In this document: positions 1-7,708 of the stretch, one piece after another | Layout of the letters: every line of letters begins with the position of its first letter | Position numbering within the stretch: position 1 is the stretch's first letter | NCBI GenBank assembly: GCA_050012375.1 | Contig: JBEKHH010000008.1 | Coordinates: 1 to 64,000 of the forward strand | Origin: PALSA-1353 sp050012375 | GTDB lineage: Bacteria; Planctomycetota; Phycisphaerae; Tepidisphaerales; Tepidisphaeraceae | Direction of reading: 5' to 3' | Length of the DNA stretch: 64,000 nt | Program-made: the position numbers and the translations under genes | The notes under the pieces: generated by a model | Told to the model about the DNA's origin: nothing | What the model saw: only the letters and a program-made list of their open reading frames with translations | The model's database searches: none

Positions 1-1
1 G

Positions 2-643
2 ACCTCGTCGAGCAGCCGCAACCAGGTGCCGTTCCTCGGCAGCGTGCCGCTGGCGGGGGCGCTGTTCCGCAGCAAGACCGACGCCACCCAGCGCCAGGAG
101 ATGATCATCCTGCTCACGCCCCACATCATTAAGGATGATTCCGCTTACAGCAAAGCCGGCGAAGAGGAGATGAAGGAGGCGGAAAAGCTTCGGGTCGGCG
201 TGCGAAAGGGAATGATGTGGTTCGGCCGCGAGCGGCTCGCCGAATCCGCCTACGAAAATGCCGTCGCGGAAATGAACAAACCACATCCCGATTTCGATAG
301 GGCGCTGTGGCATCTGAACTGCGCGATCAATCTCAATCCCAAGTTTCTCGAAGCGATCGAGATGAAGGAAAGCATCACCGGCAAGCAGGTGGCGGACGTG
401 GACAATTCGGCGATCCGCTTGTTCGTTCGCCGCCAGATCATGGCGGAAATGCCGCTTCCGTCCACCGCCGCCGTGCCAGCCGCTGTGGCTGCCACCCGGC
501 CGTCTGTCGCCGATGCCGCGACGAGGCCCTCGCCAACCCCGGCCACGAAGCCCTCGTCTGCCGGCGAGGGAGGAGCTTTTGCCAAGCCGGTGGCGGCAGC
601 GCCCGTCGAGCCGGACGACGCTCAATCGACAACGGGCAAATAG
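2..643 (+). CDS. Secretin (GspD/PilQ family), C-terminal part, truncated by window start
   Basis: This is the end of an outer-membrane secretin, the gated pore of type II secretion or type IV pili. The frame is open from base 2 with no start in view, so the N-terminus lies outside the window; the first GTG (26) is internal. The visible part begins with the secretin C-terminal signature NQVPFLGSVPLAGALFR, followed by a conserved strand ending in MIILLTPHII. After the barrel comes an atypical tail of about 165 residues. It is charged and helical, resembles a TPR unit around NCAINLNPKFLEAIEMK, and ends in an Ala/Pro/Thr-rich low-complexity stretch. The downstream lipoprotein, ATPase and platform protein on the same strand support a pilus or secretion operon. 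Pilus versus T2SS cannot be decided here. Confidence 0.88.
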   Translation, partial: TSSSSRNQVPFLGSVPLAGALFRSKTDATQRQEMIILLTPHIIKDDSAYSKAGEEEMKEAEKLRVGVRKGMMWFGRERLAESAYENAVAEMNKPHPDFDRALWHLNCAINLNPKFLEAIEMKESITGKQVADVDNSAIRLFVRRQIMAEMPLPSTAAVPAAVAATRPSVADAATRPSPTPATKPSSAGEGGAFAKPVAAAPVEPDDAQSTTGK

Positions 644-676
644 GAGGGCGCGATGACAGGGAATTTCGGAGTAACG

Positions 677-1861
677 ATGCGGAAATCCTGCTTGCTTGGT
701 TTTCTGATGCTTGGGCTGCTCGCCTCCTGTTCCGATTCACAGGCGCCCTCGCAGCAGCAGGTTGCGCTGAAGCAGTGGAATGACGCGCGCTCCGCCGTCT
801 TGGTCGGCTTGGCCGTCGATCAGTATGACAACGCCAATTTTGAGCGCAGCCGCGCCACCGTGGACGAGGCCATCGGCCTTTCGCCCGACAGCGCGGCAGC
901 ACATCTGCTCTCCGCCAAGTTGTACATCGAGGCAGGCCAGCTTGAAGTGGCCGAGCGGGAATTGGCCCTGGCCCGCCATGCCGATCCGAACAGCGCCGAC
1001 GCCGACTATCTCTCCGGAGTCATCTATCAGCGCTGGCAGCAGCCCCAACGCGCCTTGGAGTTTTATCAGCACGCCTGCGACAAATCGCCTGCGGAATTGG
1101 CGTTCGTGATGGCCAAGGCCGAGATGCTGGTCGCCATGGATCGCCGGGACGAAGCCCTGACGATGCTCCAGGCCAAGGTCACCTATTTCGAGCACAGCGG
1201 CGTGATCCGCGACGAGGTCGGCCTGCTGCTCATGCAGAAGGGGCAGTATCCCCAGGCCATCGAGATGCTCCGCCGCGCCAGCATACTCGCCCCCGATGAT
1301 CTGACGATTAAAGAACACCTGGCCCGAGCGCTGTTTGGCGGGCAACTGTATGCCGAATCGGCAGGCATTCTTTCAGAATTGGTCGCCAACGAAAAGTTCA
1401 ATCACCGTCCCGATCTGCTGAGCATGCTGGGTGAGTGCCAACTGCAAAGCGGTCGCGCCGGCGATGCCGTTGGGAACTTCCAGCTTGCTTCGGAAATGAT
1501 TCCCGATTCCGTGGGAGTGTGGCTTGGCATGGCCAGGGCGCAACTGCAACTCAACAACCTGCGCCGCGCCGATTTGGCCCTGCGGCGGTGCCTGGCGATT
1601 GACCCCAACAACAGCCAGGCCTATCTGCTGCTCGGATATCTCCGTCTTCGCCAGTCGCGCTTCGATGAGGCGCATGAGGCGTTCGCCCGCGCCAGCCGCC
1701 TCTATCCGGCCGACACCGTGGCCCTCTGCATGGTCGGATTGACGCTGGACAAACTCGGCCGCGGCCAGGAGGCGGCCGCCTATTACCAACAGGCGCTCCG
1801 GATCAAGCCCGACGACGAAATGGCCACCCGGCTCATGGCGCGTCTGGTGGTACACGAATAA
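677..1861 (+). CDS. TPR-repeat lipoprotein
   Basis: Predicted lipoprotein of 394 residues. I chose ATG 677 over the upstream ATG 653 because GGAG lies five bases before it and the signal peptide then starts cleanly: MRK, a hydrophobic core, and lipobox LASC with the lipidated Cys at residue 18. The rest is tandem tetratricopeptide repeats with the usual spacing of A/G/Y/P residues, for example AYLLLGYLRLRQSRFDEAHE and AAYYQQALRIKPDD near the end. It sits 33 bases after the secretin. TPR lipoproteins next to secretins (PilF/PilW-like pilotins) help target or assemble the secretin ring in the outer membrane. That role is inferred from position and architecture. It could instead be a generic assembly scaffold. 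Confidence 0.82.
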   Translation: MRKSCLLGFLMLGLLASCSDSQAPSQQQVALKQWNDARSAVLVGLAVDQYDNANFERSRATVDEAIGLSPDSAAAHLLSAKLYIEAGQLEVAERELALARHADPNSADADYLSGVIYQRWQQPQRALEFYQHACDKSPAELAFVMAKAEMLVAMDRRDEALTMLQAKVTYFEHSGVIRDEVGLLLMQKGQYPQAIEMLRRASILAPDDLTIKEHLARALFGGQLYAESAGILSELVANEKFNHRPDLLSMLGECQLQSGRAGDAVGNFQLASEMIPDSVGVWLGMARAQLQLNNLRRADLALRRCLAIDPNNSQAYLLLGYLRLRQSRFDEAHEAFARASRLYPADTVALCMVGLTLDKLGRGQEAAAYYQQALRIKPDDEMATRLMARLVVHE

Positions 1862-1879
1862 ACGGTGGAGGGAGTCGCA

Positions 1880-3307
1880 GTGCGCTTCGGGAAGATTCTA
1901 TCCATCCTCATGATCGCGCTGCTCGGCGGCGGAGCGCTCTGTTCAATCGTCTCCATTCCCTCGGCCTGGCACACCGGGCATTGGGAAATCGGCCTCCTCG
2001 GCGCGGTGCTGTTCGTCACCGGCGGGGCGGCGGGGCTGCTGGCGATCACCAGCTTCCGCAGAAACTGCCGCGTGCTGATCGAGGCCATTCACCGCATGAC
2101 CACGCAGGGGACGCTTCACCTCCTCAACACCGACAACCACGAAATTCGTCCGCTGGTCACCGCCGTCAACGAAATGGTCGAAGCCGCGGAGCTTTGCATG
2201 TCCGAGGCGGTGCTGAAGATGAAGGAGCTGGAAATCCAGCTCAAGGTCGCCACCTCCGAGCGGCAACATGCACAGGCGATTATTTACAGCATTTCCGACG
2301 CGGTGCTGGTCACCGACACGTTTGACGAGTTGGTCCTCGCCAACGAAGCCGCCGCCCGAACGTTCCAGTTTGATCTGGACCATTGCCGCCGCGCCCCGGT
2401 CGATCAGATCGTGAAGGATGAAAAACTCGCCGAGCTGATTCGCGACATGCGGCAAAGCAACAGCAAAAGCGGCCGGCGCATCGTCGAGCACAAGATCAAA
2501 GGCCCGGGAGAGGAACGCATCTTCAAAGTCACGCTCTCGGCGGTGGCGGACAACAACGACGCCCCCGCCGGCGTCGTTGCCGTGCTCCACGACATGACGC
2601 GCGAGAAGGAAGTCGCCGAATTGAAGAACGACTTCGTTTCCAGCGTCAGCCACGAACTGCGCACGCCGCTGGCCAGCATCAAGGCGTACGTCGAGATGCT
2701 GATCGACGGTGAGGCCGATGACGAAAAAACCACGCGTGAGTTTTATGAGGTCATTCAGAACGAGGCCAACCGGCTCAGCCGGCTGATCGACAACATTTTG
2801 AATATTTCGCGGATCGAATCGGGCCTGGTGCAGATCAACAAGCAGCCACAGAGCCTGACGATCATTCTCAAAGAGGCCCTGGAGGTCATTGCCCCGCAGG
2901 CGCGTTTGAAGCAGATCACGCTCGTCGAGCAATTGACGCCCGTTTTTTATCAGACCAGCGCCGACCGCGACATGCTTTATCAGGCCGTGCTCAATCTCCT
3001 GAGCAATGCCGTCAAATACACCCCGGAAAGAGGGATCATTACGGTCCAGACCGCCGTCGATGAAGCCAAACGGAAGGTTATCGCGCGGATTAGTGATACC
3101 GGAGTTGGAATTCCCCCCAAGGACCTGCCGTTTGTGTTCGATAAATTCTATAGGGCCGAGTCCAACAACCACATGGCCAAGGGAACGGGGTTGGGACTGT
3201 CTCTGGTCAAGCACATTATCGAGACGGTTCATCGCGGAAGGATTTTTGTGGAGAGCCACGTGGGCAAAGGGAGTTGCTTCGGCTTCCAACTGGACCTGTG
3301 CGATTAG
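1880..3307 (+). CDS. Membrane sensor histidine kinase with PAS domain
   Basis: Two-component sensor kinase of 475 residues. The start is set at GTG 1880 because GGAGGGA lies seven bases upstream; an in-frame GTG at 1865 would overlap that site. Two N-terminal membrane helices (about residues 7-25 and 35-57) are followed by a HAMP-like linker, a PAS domain (about 130-250), a HisKA dimerisation domain with SVSHELRTPLASIKAY (phospho-accepting His258), and a HATPase_c domain with N box LSNAVKYTPE and G boxes DTGVGIPP and GTGLGLSLV. The short periplasmic loop suggests it senses through the membrane or through PAS rather than a large external domain. The receiver protein 30 bases downstream is its likely partner. 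This order resembles PhoR/WalK-type kinases. Confidence 0.9.
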   Translation: MRFGKILSILMIALLGGGALCSIVSIPSAWHTGHWEIGLLGAVLFVTGGAAGLLAITSFRRNCRVLIEAIHRMTTQGTLHLLNTDNHEIRPLVTAVNEMVEAAELCMSEAVLKMKELEIQLKVATSERQHAQAIIYSISDAVLVTDTFDELVLANEAAARTFQFDLDHCRRAPVDQIVKDEKLAELIRDMRQSNSKSGRRIVEHKIKGPGEERIFKVTLSAVADNNDAPAGVVAVLHDMTREKEVAELKNDFVSSVSHELRTPLASIKAYVEMLIDGEADDEKTTREFYEVIQNEANRLSRLIDNILNISRIESGLVQINKQPQSLTIILKEALEVIAPQARLKQITLVEQLTPVFYQTSADRDMLYQAVLNLLSNAVKYTPERGIITVQTAVDEAKRKVIARISDTGVGIPPKDLPFVFDKFYRAESNNHMAKGTGLGLSLVKHIIETVHRGRIFVESHVGKGSCFGFQLDLCD

Positions 3308-3337
3308 GCGTGAATTCTCGGTGAAGTGAGGAGCCTG

Positions 3338-3718
3338 ATGTCAGCGAAGAAGATCCTGGTTGCCGACGATGAAAGCCACATCCTCCACGTGGTGTCGCTG
3401 AAGCTGCGCAACGCGGGCTTTGAGGTAGTGACCGCCGCGGATGGTCAGGAAGCCCTCGAGCTTGCGATCAGCGAACGTCCGGACCTGCTGATTACGGACT
3501 ACCACATGCCGCAGCTTTCCGGACTTGAACTGTGCCGGAAACTCAAGCAGGACCCGATCACCGCGAAGATTCCGACAATCATGCTCACCGCCCGGGGATA
3601 CGACCTGGATCTGAAGGATACGCAGGATAGCGGAATCCTGCGCATGTTGAGCAAGCCCTTCAGCCCGAGGGCGCTATTGACGACGGTCAATGAAGTGTTG
3701 CTTGAAGCCGCCGCCTGA
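3338..3718 (+). CDS. Stand-alone response regulator receiver (CheY-like)
   Basis: Single-domain receiver of 126 residues with no output domain. ATG 3338 is preferred because GAGGAG lies just upstream and the receiver fold starts directly with KKILVADDE. Visible active-site residues are the acidic pair in VADDE, phospho-acceptor Asp54 in LLITDYHMP, Thr in MLTARG and Lys106 in LSKPF. It follows the histidine kinase by 30 bases and precedes the HD-GYP gene, so it probably receives phosphate from the former. With no DNA-binding or enzymatic domain it would act by protein contact, possibly on the HD-GYP protein or on the pilus/secretion machinery. That link is inferred from gene order only. Confidence 0.9.
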   Translation: MSAKKILVADDESHILHVVSLKLRNAGFEVVTAADGQEALELAISERPDLLITDYHMPQLSGLELCRKLKQDPITAKIPTIMLTARGYDLDLKDTQDSGILRMLSKPFSPRALLTTVNEVLLEAAA

Positions 3719-3740
3719 AAGTTCGGCAGTTAGTGACCCT

Positions 3741-5432
3741 ATGACGTTACAGACGCAATATCGTCCAGCACCCGCCGGCGGCGATCCCTTGGGCGTTCCC
3801 GCCGCCGTTCTGGACAATCTCGCCGCGCGCTTCCGTTCCTGCGGATTGTTTGTGGTGCTGCTTCATACCGACGGCTCGGTGGCCTATCACGATCCACAGG
3901 CCGCGCTCTTCTTCCAACGCTACGTCCTGCCGCTTTTGCAATATGGCGATCCGACGGAGCCCGAACTTCGGGCCAAGCTCCTCAAGGTCACGGCCACTTC
4001 GCCGGTCACGGTCTGGAACAATTTTCCCGGCGTGATCCTGGCGACGGCGCCTTGCGTTCAACGCCGGCAACTTTGCGGCGTTCTCGCGCTTGCCGGCAGG
4101 GCCGGGGTCTTCAATCACGCCGAGGAAATCCTTCGCGTTTGCAGCCGGCTCGGCCTCGATGGCGCGTGGCTTCATCAGCAGGCCGAGGAATTGGCCGCCT
4201 ACGGCGAAGAGGACATTCAACGGCAAGCCCGACTGATGCTCGGGACGTTCAAAGACCAGCTTAGCCTCGGCAGCCTGGAGGGCGAAATGAATTCCCTCTC
4301 CGGACATTTGGCCGACGCCTACGAGGAACTGAGCCTGGTCTACCAGATCAGCAGCGGGATGCGCATCAACCGCCCGGCGCACGATTTCTTCAAGCAGGCG
4401 TGCCTCGAGGCCCTGGAAGTCATGGGCGTGCAGGGAATGGGCGTCGCTCTCCACGGGGAGAACATCCACCATCAGGAACCGGTGCTTTACGGGCCGCTCA
4501 GTCTCCCGCCGGACAGCGTTCATCGACTGGCCGAGCAATTGATCCCCGTGCTCTGCCGGCACAAGGGCCCTCTGCTGATTAACGATCTGGCCAACGACAA
4601 GGAATTCAACTGGCTCGCCAAGCATGTTCGCCAGCTCATGGCCGTCCCGCTTCAGCGAGAGGAAGTCATCCTCGGCTGTCTCTTCACCCTCGGAAAGATC
4701 AGCGGTGATTTCGACTCGCAGGACAGCAAGCTGCTCAACTCCATCGGCAATGAATCGGCGATCTATCTCGAAAACGCCATGCTCTTCGACGATGCGCACG
4801 GCCTGATGATGGGCTTGCTGCACAGCCTGACCAGCGCGGTCGACGCCAAGGACGCCTACACCTGCGGCCACAGCGAACGCGTCGCCGTTCTGGCTCGACA
4901 GTTAGCCCTCGAGGCCGGCATGAGCGAAGCCTTCGCCGAGCGCGTTTACATGACCGGGCTGCTCCACGACGTCGGCAAGATCGGCGTCCCCGAATTCGTT
5001 TTGCAGAAGACCGGCAGGCTGACGCCCGAAGAGTTCGAGCAGATGAAGAAGCACCCGGAGATCGGCGCCAGAATCCTCAGCGACATCAAGCAGATCAGCG
5101 ACGTGATCCCCGGCGTGCTGCATCATCACGAACGGTATGGCGGGCAGGGTTATCCCTACGGCCTGGTCGGGGAAGACATTCCGCTGATGGGACGAATCAT
5201 CTGTCTGGCCGACTCTTTCGACGCCATGACTTCCAACCGCACTTACCGCAAGGCGATGCCTTTGGAAGTCGCCATGACCGAAATCCGCCGCTGCTCCGGA
5301 ACTCAGTTTGATCCGGGCCTCACCGAGGCATTTCTGCGCATCGCCGCGGACAAGTTCAGGGAACTTCTGGCCGACCATTCCACCCGCGCCCGGCAGTTGA
5401 TGGATTCGCAGCCCAGCCTCCGCTGCGCGTGA
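3741..5432 (+). CDS. GAF and HD-GYP domain protein, putative c-di-GMP phosphodiesterase
   Basis: Protein of 563 residues. ATG 3741 is chosen because earlier in-frame starts overlap the receiver gene. The N-terminal 170 residues are unassigned. A GAF-like domain follows (about 190-345) and then an HD-GYP domain (about 355-540). In the latter I see LLHDVGKIG (His409/Asp410), the HHHERYGGQGYP segment carrying Gly-Tyr-Pro at 470-472, and LADSFDAMTSNRTYRKAM. HD-GYP proteins hydrolyse cyclic di-GMP. The usual Asp in HHExxDGxGYP is replaced by Gly here (HERYGGQGYP), which could alter activity. It sits 22 bases after a receiver gene and upstream of an ATPase with a c-di-GMP-binding-type N-terminus, so local control of that ATPase is a reasonable hypothesis. 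Confidence 0.88.
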   Translation: MTLQTQYRPAPAGGDPLGVPAAVLDNLAARFRSCGLFVVLLHTDGSVAYHDPQAALFFQRYVLPLLQYGDPTEPELRAKLLKVTATSPVTVWNNFPGVILATAPCVQRRQLCGVLALAGRAGVFNHAEEILRVCSRLGLDGAWLHQQAEELAAYGEEDIQRQARLMLGTFKDQLSLGSLEGEMNSLSGHLADAYEELSLVYQISSGMRINRPAHDFFKQACLEALEVMGVQGMGVALHGENIHHQEPVLYGPLSLPPDSVHRLAEQLIPVLCRHKGPLLINDLANDKEFNWLAKHVRQLMAVPLQREEVILGCLFTLGKISGDFDSQDSKLLNSIGNESAIYLENAMLFDDAHGLMMGLLHSLTSAVDAKDAYTCGHSERVAVLARQLALEAGMSEAFAERVYMTGLLHDVGKIGVPEFVLQKTGRLTPEEFEQMKKHPEIGARILSDIKQISDVIPGVLHHHERYGGQGYPYGLVGEDIPLMGRIICLADSFDAMTSNRTYRKAMPLEVAMTEIRRCSGTQFDPGLTEAFLRIAADKFRELLADHSTRARQLMDSQPSLRCA

Positions 5433-5445
5433 AGCGGAGAATTGC

Positions 5446-5784
5446 ATGAGCGTCAAGTGTGAGGAATACAGCCAGGTCTGCGTCATCGAGGTTCAGGGCG
5501 ACCTTCTCGCCGATACCGCCGCTGCCGCCAAGAAGGCCCTCGAAGAACACGTCGAACAGCGCCAGATCGTGGATTTCGTGGTCGATTTCCAGAAATGCCG
5601 GTTTATCGACAGCGACGGGCTTGAATCGCTGCTCTGGATGAAACGCCGGTGCGAGGACCTCTTCGGCCGAATCAAGCTCGTCAATCTTGACGAGAATTGC
5701 AAGAAAATCCTGGAGATCACCCGTCTGGACCATCACTTTGAATGCCAGGCGGATTTGCCGACCGCCCTGAAAACCATGCGGTAA
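5446..5784 (+). CDS. STAS-domain protein (anti-sigma factor antagonist-like)
   Basis: Small protein of 112 residues forming one STAS domain. The conserved helix start FIDSDGLESLLWM contains the Ser that is phosphorylated in SpoIIAA-type antagonists (DSxGL context). Such proteins bind anti-sigma factor kinases or act as signalling adaptors in partner-switching. The gene starts 13 bases after the HD-GYP stop and is clearly co-transcribed with it. No HATPase anti-sigma partner is visible nearby, so it may work with the histidine kinase region or act in trans. The end of the gene runs into a 12-bp tandem repeat that contains its own stop codon. Confidence 0.85.
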   Translation: MSVKCEEYSQVCVIEVQGDLLADTAAAAKKALEEHVEQRQIVDFVVDFQKCRFIDSDGLESLLWMKRRCEDLFGRIKLVNLDENCKKILEITRLDHHFECQADLPTALKTMR

Positions 5785-5820
5785 ACGATGCGGTAAACGA
5801 TCCGGTAAACCATGCGGTGA
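5773..5820 (+). repeat. Four tandem 12-bp repeats at the end of the STAS gene
   Basis: Four adjacent copies of a 12-mer (consensus ACSATGCGGTAA) run from inside the last codons of the STAS gene to seven bases before the ATPase start. Each of the first three ends in TAA and the last in TGA, and three carry ATG-CGG-stop, a minimal start-stop unit. The first copy supplies the STAS stop codon. Confidence 0.8.
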
Positions 5821-5826
5821 TGAACC

Positions 5827-7530
5827 ATGATCGCAACGCTCGAGCGCAAGCCTCTGGGACAACTCCTTCTGGCAAAGGGCCTCATCCAGCAGGAACAGCT
5901 CGACCGCGCACTGGAAGAACAGGATCGCGGCGGACATCAGAAACTCCTTGGCGAGGTGCTGGTCGAACTCCACATCTGCACCGAAGACCAGATCACCGAA
6001 TCCCTGGCCCAGGCTTACGCCGTTCCCTATGCCCGCGTCTCCCCCAAAATCGCCGATCCCAAGGTCATTCAAGTTCTTCCCAAGGAATTCCTGGAAAAGC
6101 ACCAGACGCTGCCCCTTTATCTCGTCGCCGGCGTCCTCACCGTTGCCGTCTCCGAGCCGGCCAACGTCTTCCTGCTGGAAGAAATCGAGCGTCTCAGCGG
6201 ATATCAGGTCCAGGTCGTGGCCGCGACCGGGCGCGATATCAAAAGCACGCTTCAGGCCTACCTTCCCAATGACAAAGTTTTCGTCATTGATGACATTATC
6301 GAAGATGTTCAGCCGGAGGAGTTCTCCCTCATCGAGCAGCCGGTTCAGGACATCGTCAACCTCGAAGCCGCCGCCGGCGATTCGCCCGTTGTCAAGCTCG
6401 TCAATTACATCATCTATACCGCGGTGAAGGAGGGGGCCAGCGACATTCACGTCGAACCGGGCGACGGGTCGCTGCGCATTCGCTATCGCGTGGATGGCTG
6501 CCTGACGGAAAAGCTGCGCCCCCCGCACCAGATGCACGCCGCCGTCGCCAGCCGAATCAAAATCATGGCCAGCCTGGACATTTCCGAGCGCCGACTGCCG
6601 CAGGATGGCGGCATCCACGTGCTGATGGACAAGCGGCCCATCGACCTCCGCGTCAGCACCATGCCCGGAAAATACGGAGAAAAGGTCGCCATCCGCATCA
6701 TCGATAACGAGAAGGCTTCGGTCCATCTCGAAAAGCTCGGCTTCGGATACGACACGCTGAAGGGCTGGCGGAAACTGATCAATCATCCCAACGGCATCAT
6801 TCTGGTCACCGGTCCGACCGGTTCAGGAAAAAGCACCACGCTCTACGCGTCGCTTCAGGAACTCAACCGCGGCGACGTCAACATCTGCACCGTCGAAGAC
6901 CCCATCGAATACGCGCTGAACGGCGTGAATCAATTCCAGGTGAATGAAAAAGCCGGCTTCACGTTTGCCACCGCCCTGCGCGCCCTGTTGCGACAAGACC
7001 CGGACATCCTGATGGTCGGCGAGATTCGCGACACCGACACCGCCAAACTCGCCACGCAGGCCGCCCTCACCGGGCACCTGGTCCTCAGCACGCTCCATAC
7101 CAATGACGCCCCCGGCGCCATCACCCGGCTGTACAACATCGGCATCGAACCGTATCTCGTCGGTGCAACGGTCGTCGGCGTCATGGCCCAGCGGCTGGTT
7201 CGCAAGCTCTGCCAGAATTGCAAGGAACCCTACGCCCCCAGCGTCAACGAGAAGCGCCAGATCGAACGCGTCAGCGGAAGCGTTGACACGCTGTTCAAGG
7301 CCCGCGGGTGCCAGCAGTGCCGTAATCTCGGCTACAACGGCCGAATCGGAATTTACGAGCTGATCGTCCCCGACGACGCCTTGATCGAGTGCATCAGCCA
7401 GGGCGCCACGCTGAACGATCTGCGCGACATGGCCAAGAAGCAGGGCATGATCAGTCTTCGCAGCGACGGAATCGAGAAAGTGAAGGCCGGGATTACCACC
7501 CTGGAGGAGATTTATCGTGTTACCACCTAA
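5827..7530 (+). CDS. Type IV pilus / type II secretion assembly ATPase (PilB/GspE/MshE-like)
   Basis: Hexameric motor ATPase of 567 residues that drives pilin polymerisation or pseudopilus assembly at the inner membrane. The N-terminus (about 8-75) has two MshEN-like half-repeats, KPLGQLLLAKGLI and KLLGEVLVELHIC, the type that binds cyclic di-GMP in MshE. The core has Walker A GPTGSGKSTT starting at about residue 329, the Asp box around CTVEDPIEY, Walker B DILMVGEIRD, and the His box GHLVLSTLHTNDAP. A C-terminal zinc site is formed by CQNC and CQQC. It pairs with the platform protein downstream. The HD-GYP phosphodiesterase in the same operon makes c-di-GMP control likely. Family assignment is firm; T4P versus T2SS is not settled. 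Confidence 0.95.
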   Translation: MIATLERKPLGQLLLAKGLIQQEQLDRALEEQDRGGHQKLLGEVLVELHICTEDQITESLAQAYAVPYARVSPKIADPKVIQVLPKEFLEKHQTLPLYLVAGVLTVAVSEPANVFLLEEIERLSGYQVQVVAATGRDIKSTLQAYLPNDKVFVIDDIIEDVQPEEFSLIEQPVQDIVNLEAAAGDSPVVKLVNYIIYTAVKEGASDIHVEPGDGSLRIRYRVDGCLTEKLRPPHQMHAAVASRIKIMASLDISERRLPQDGGIHVLMDKRPIDLRVSTMPGKYGEKVAIRIIDNEKASVHLEKLGFGYDTLKGWRKLINHPNGIILVTGPTGSGKSTTLYASLQELNRGDVNICTVEDPIEYALNGVNQFQVNEKAGFTFATALRALLRQDPDILMVGEIRDTDTAKLATQAALTGHLVLSTLHTNDAPGAITRLYNIGIEPYLVGATVVGVMAQRLVRKLCQNCKEPYAPSVNEKRQIERVSGSVDTLFKARGCQQCRNLGYNGRIGIYELIVPDDALIECISQGATLNDLRDMAKKQGMISLRSDGIEKVKAGITTLEEIYRVTT

Positions 7531-7533
7531 AGG

Positions 7534-7703
7534 AAACCAGAAACCCGAAACCAGAATGCCGAAGGTCCCGGCGCGCCGGTGGACGAATCAAGCCCAAAAC
7601 CAGAAACCAGAAACGAAGATCGCTTCGTCATTCGGTCATTCGGATTTGATTCGTCCACCGGCGCGCCGGGACCTTCGGCATTCTGGTTTCTGGTTTCTGG
7701 TTT
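7534..7703. repeat. Long near-perfect inverted repeat, 58-bp arms
   Basis: The arms 7534-7591 and 7646-7703 are reverse complements with one mismatch in 58 (57/58), separated by 54 bases that contain a smaller CGAAG...CTTCG stem. It is built from short AAACCAGAAAC-type phrases, a GGCGCGCC palindromic core and GACGAATCAA. It fills the whole gap between the ATPase and platform genes and ends five bases before the next ATG, leaving no Shine-Dalgarno. A related element lies at 55222-55347. Confidence 0.95.
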
Positions 7704-7708
7704 AATCC

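Noticed and set aside
1943..3289. A minus-strand frame of about 450 codons opposite the histidine kinase
   Set aside because: The + strand kinase has all catalytic boxes; the reverse frame has none.
7534..7703. Considered as the end of an insertion sequence
   Set aside because: There is no transposase between or near the arms and no target duplication that I can see; it is too short for an IS and fits a non-autonomous palindromic element better.
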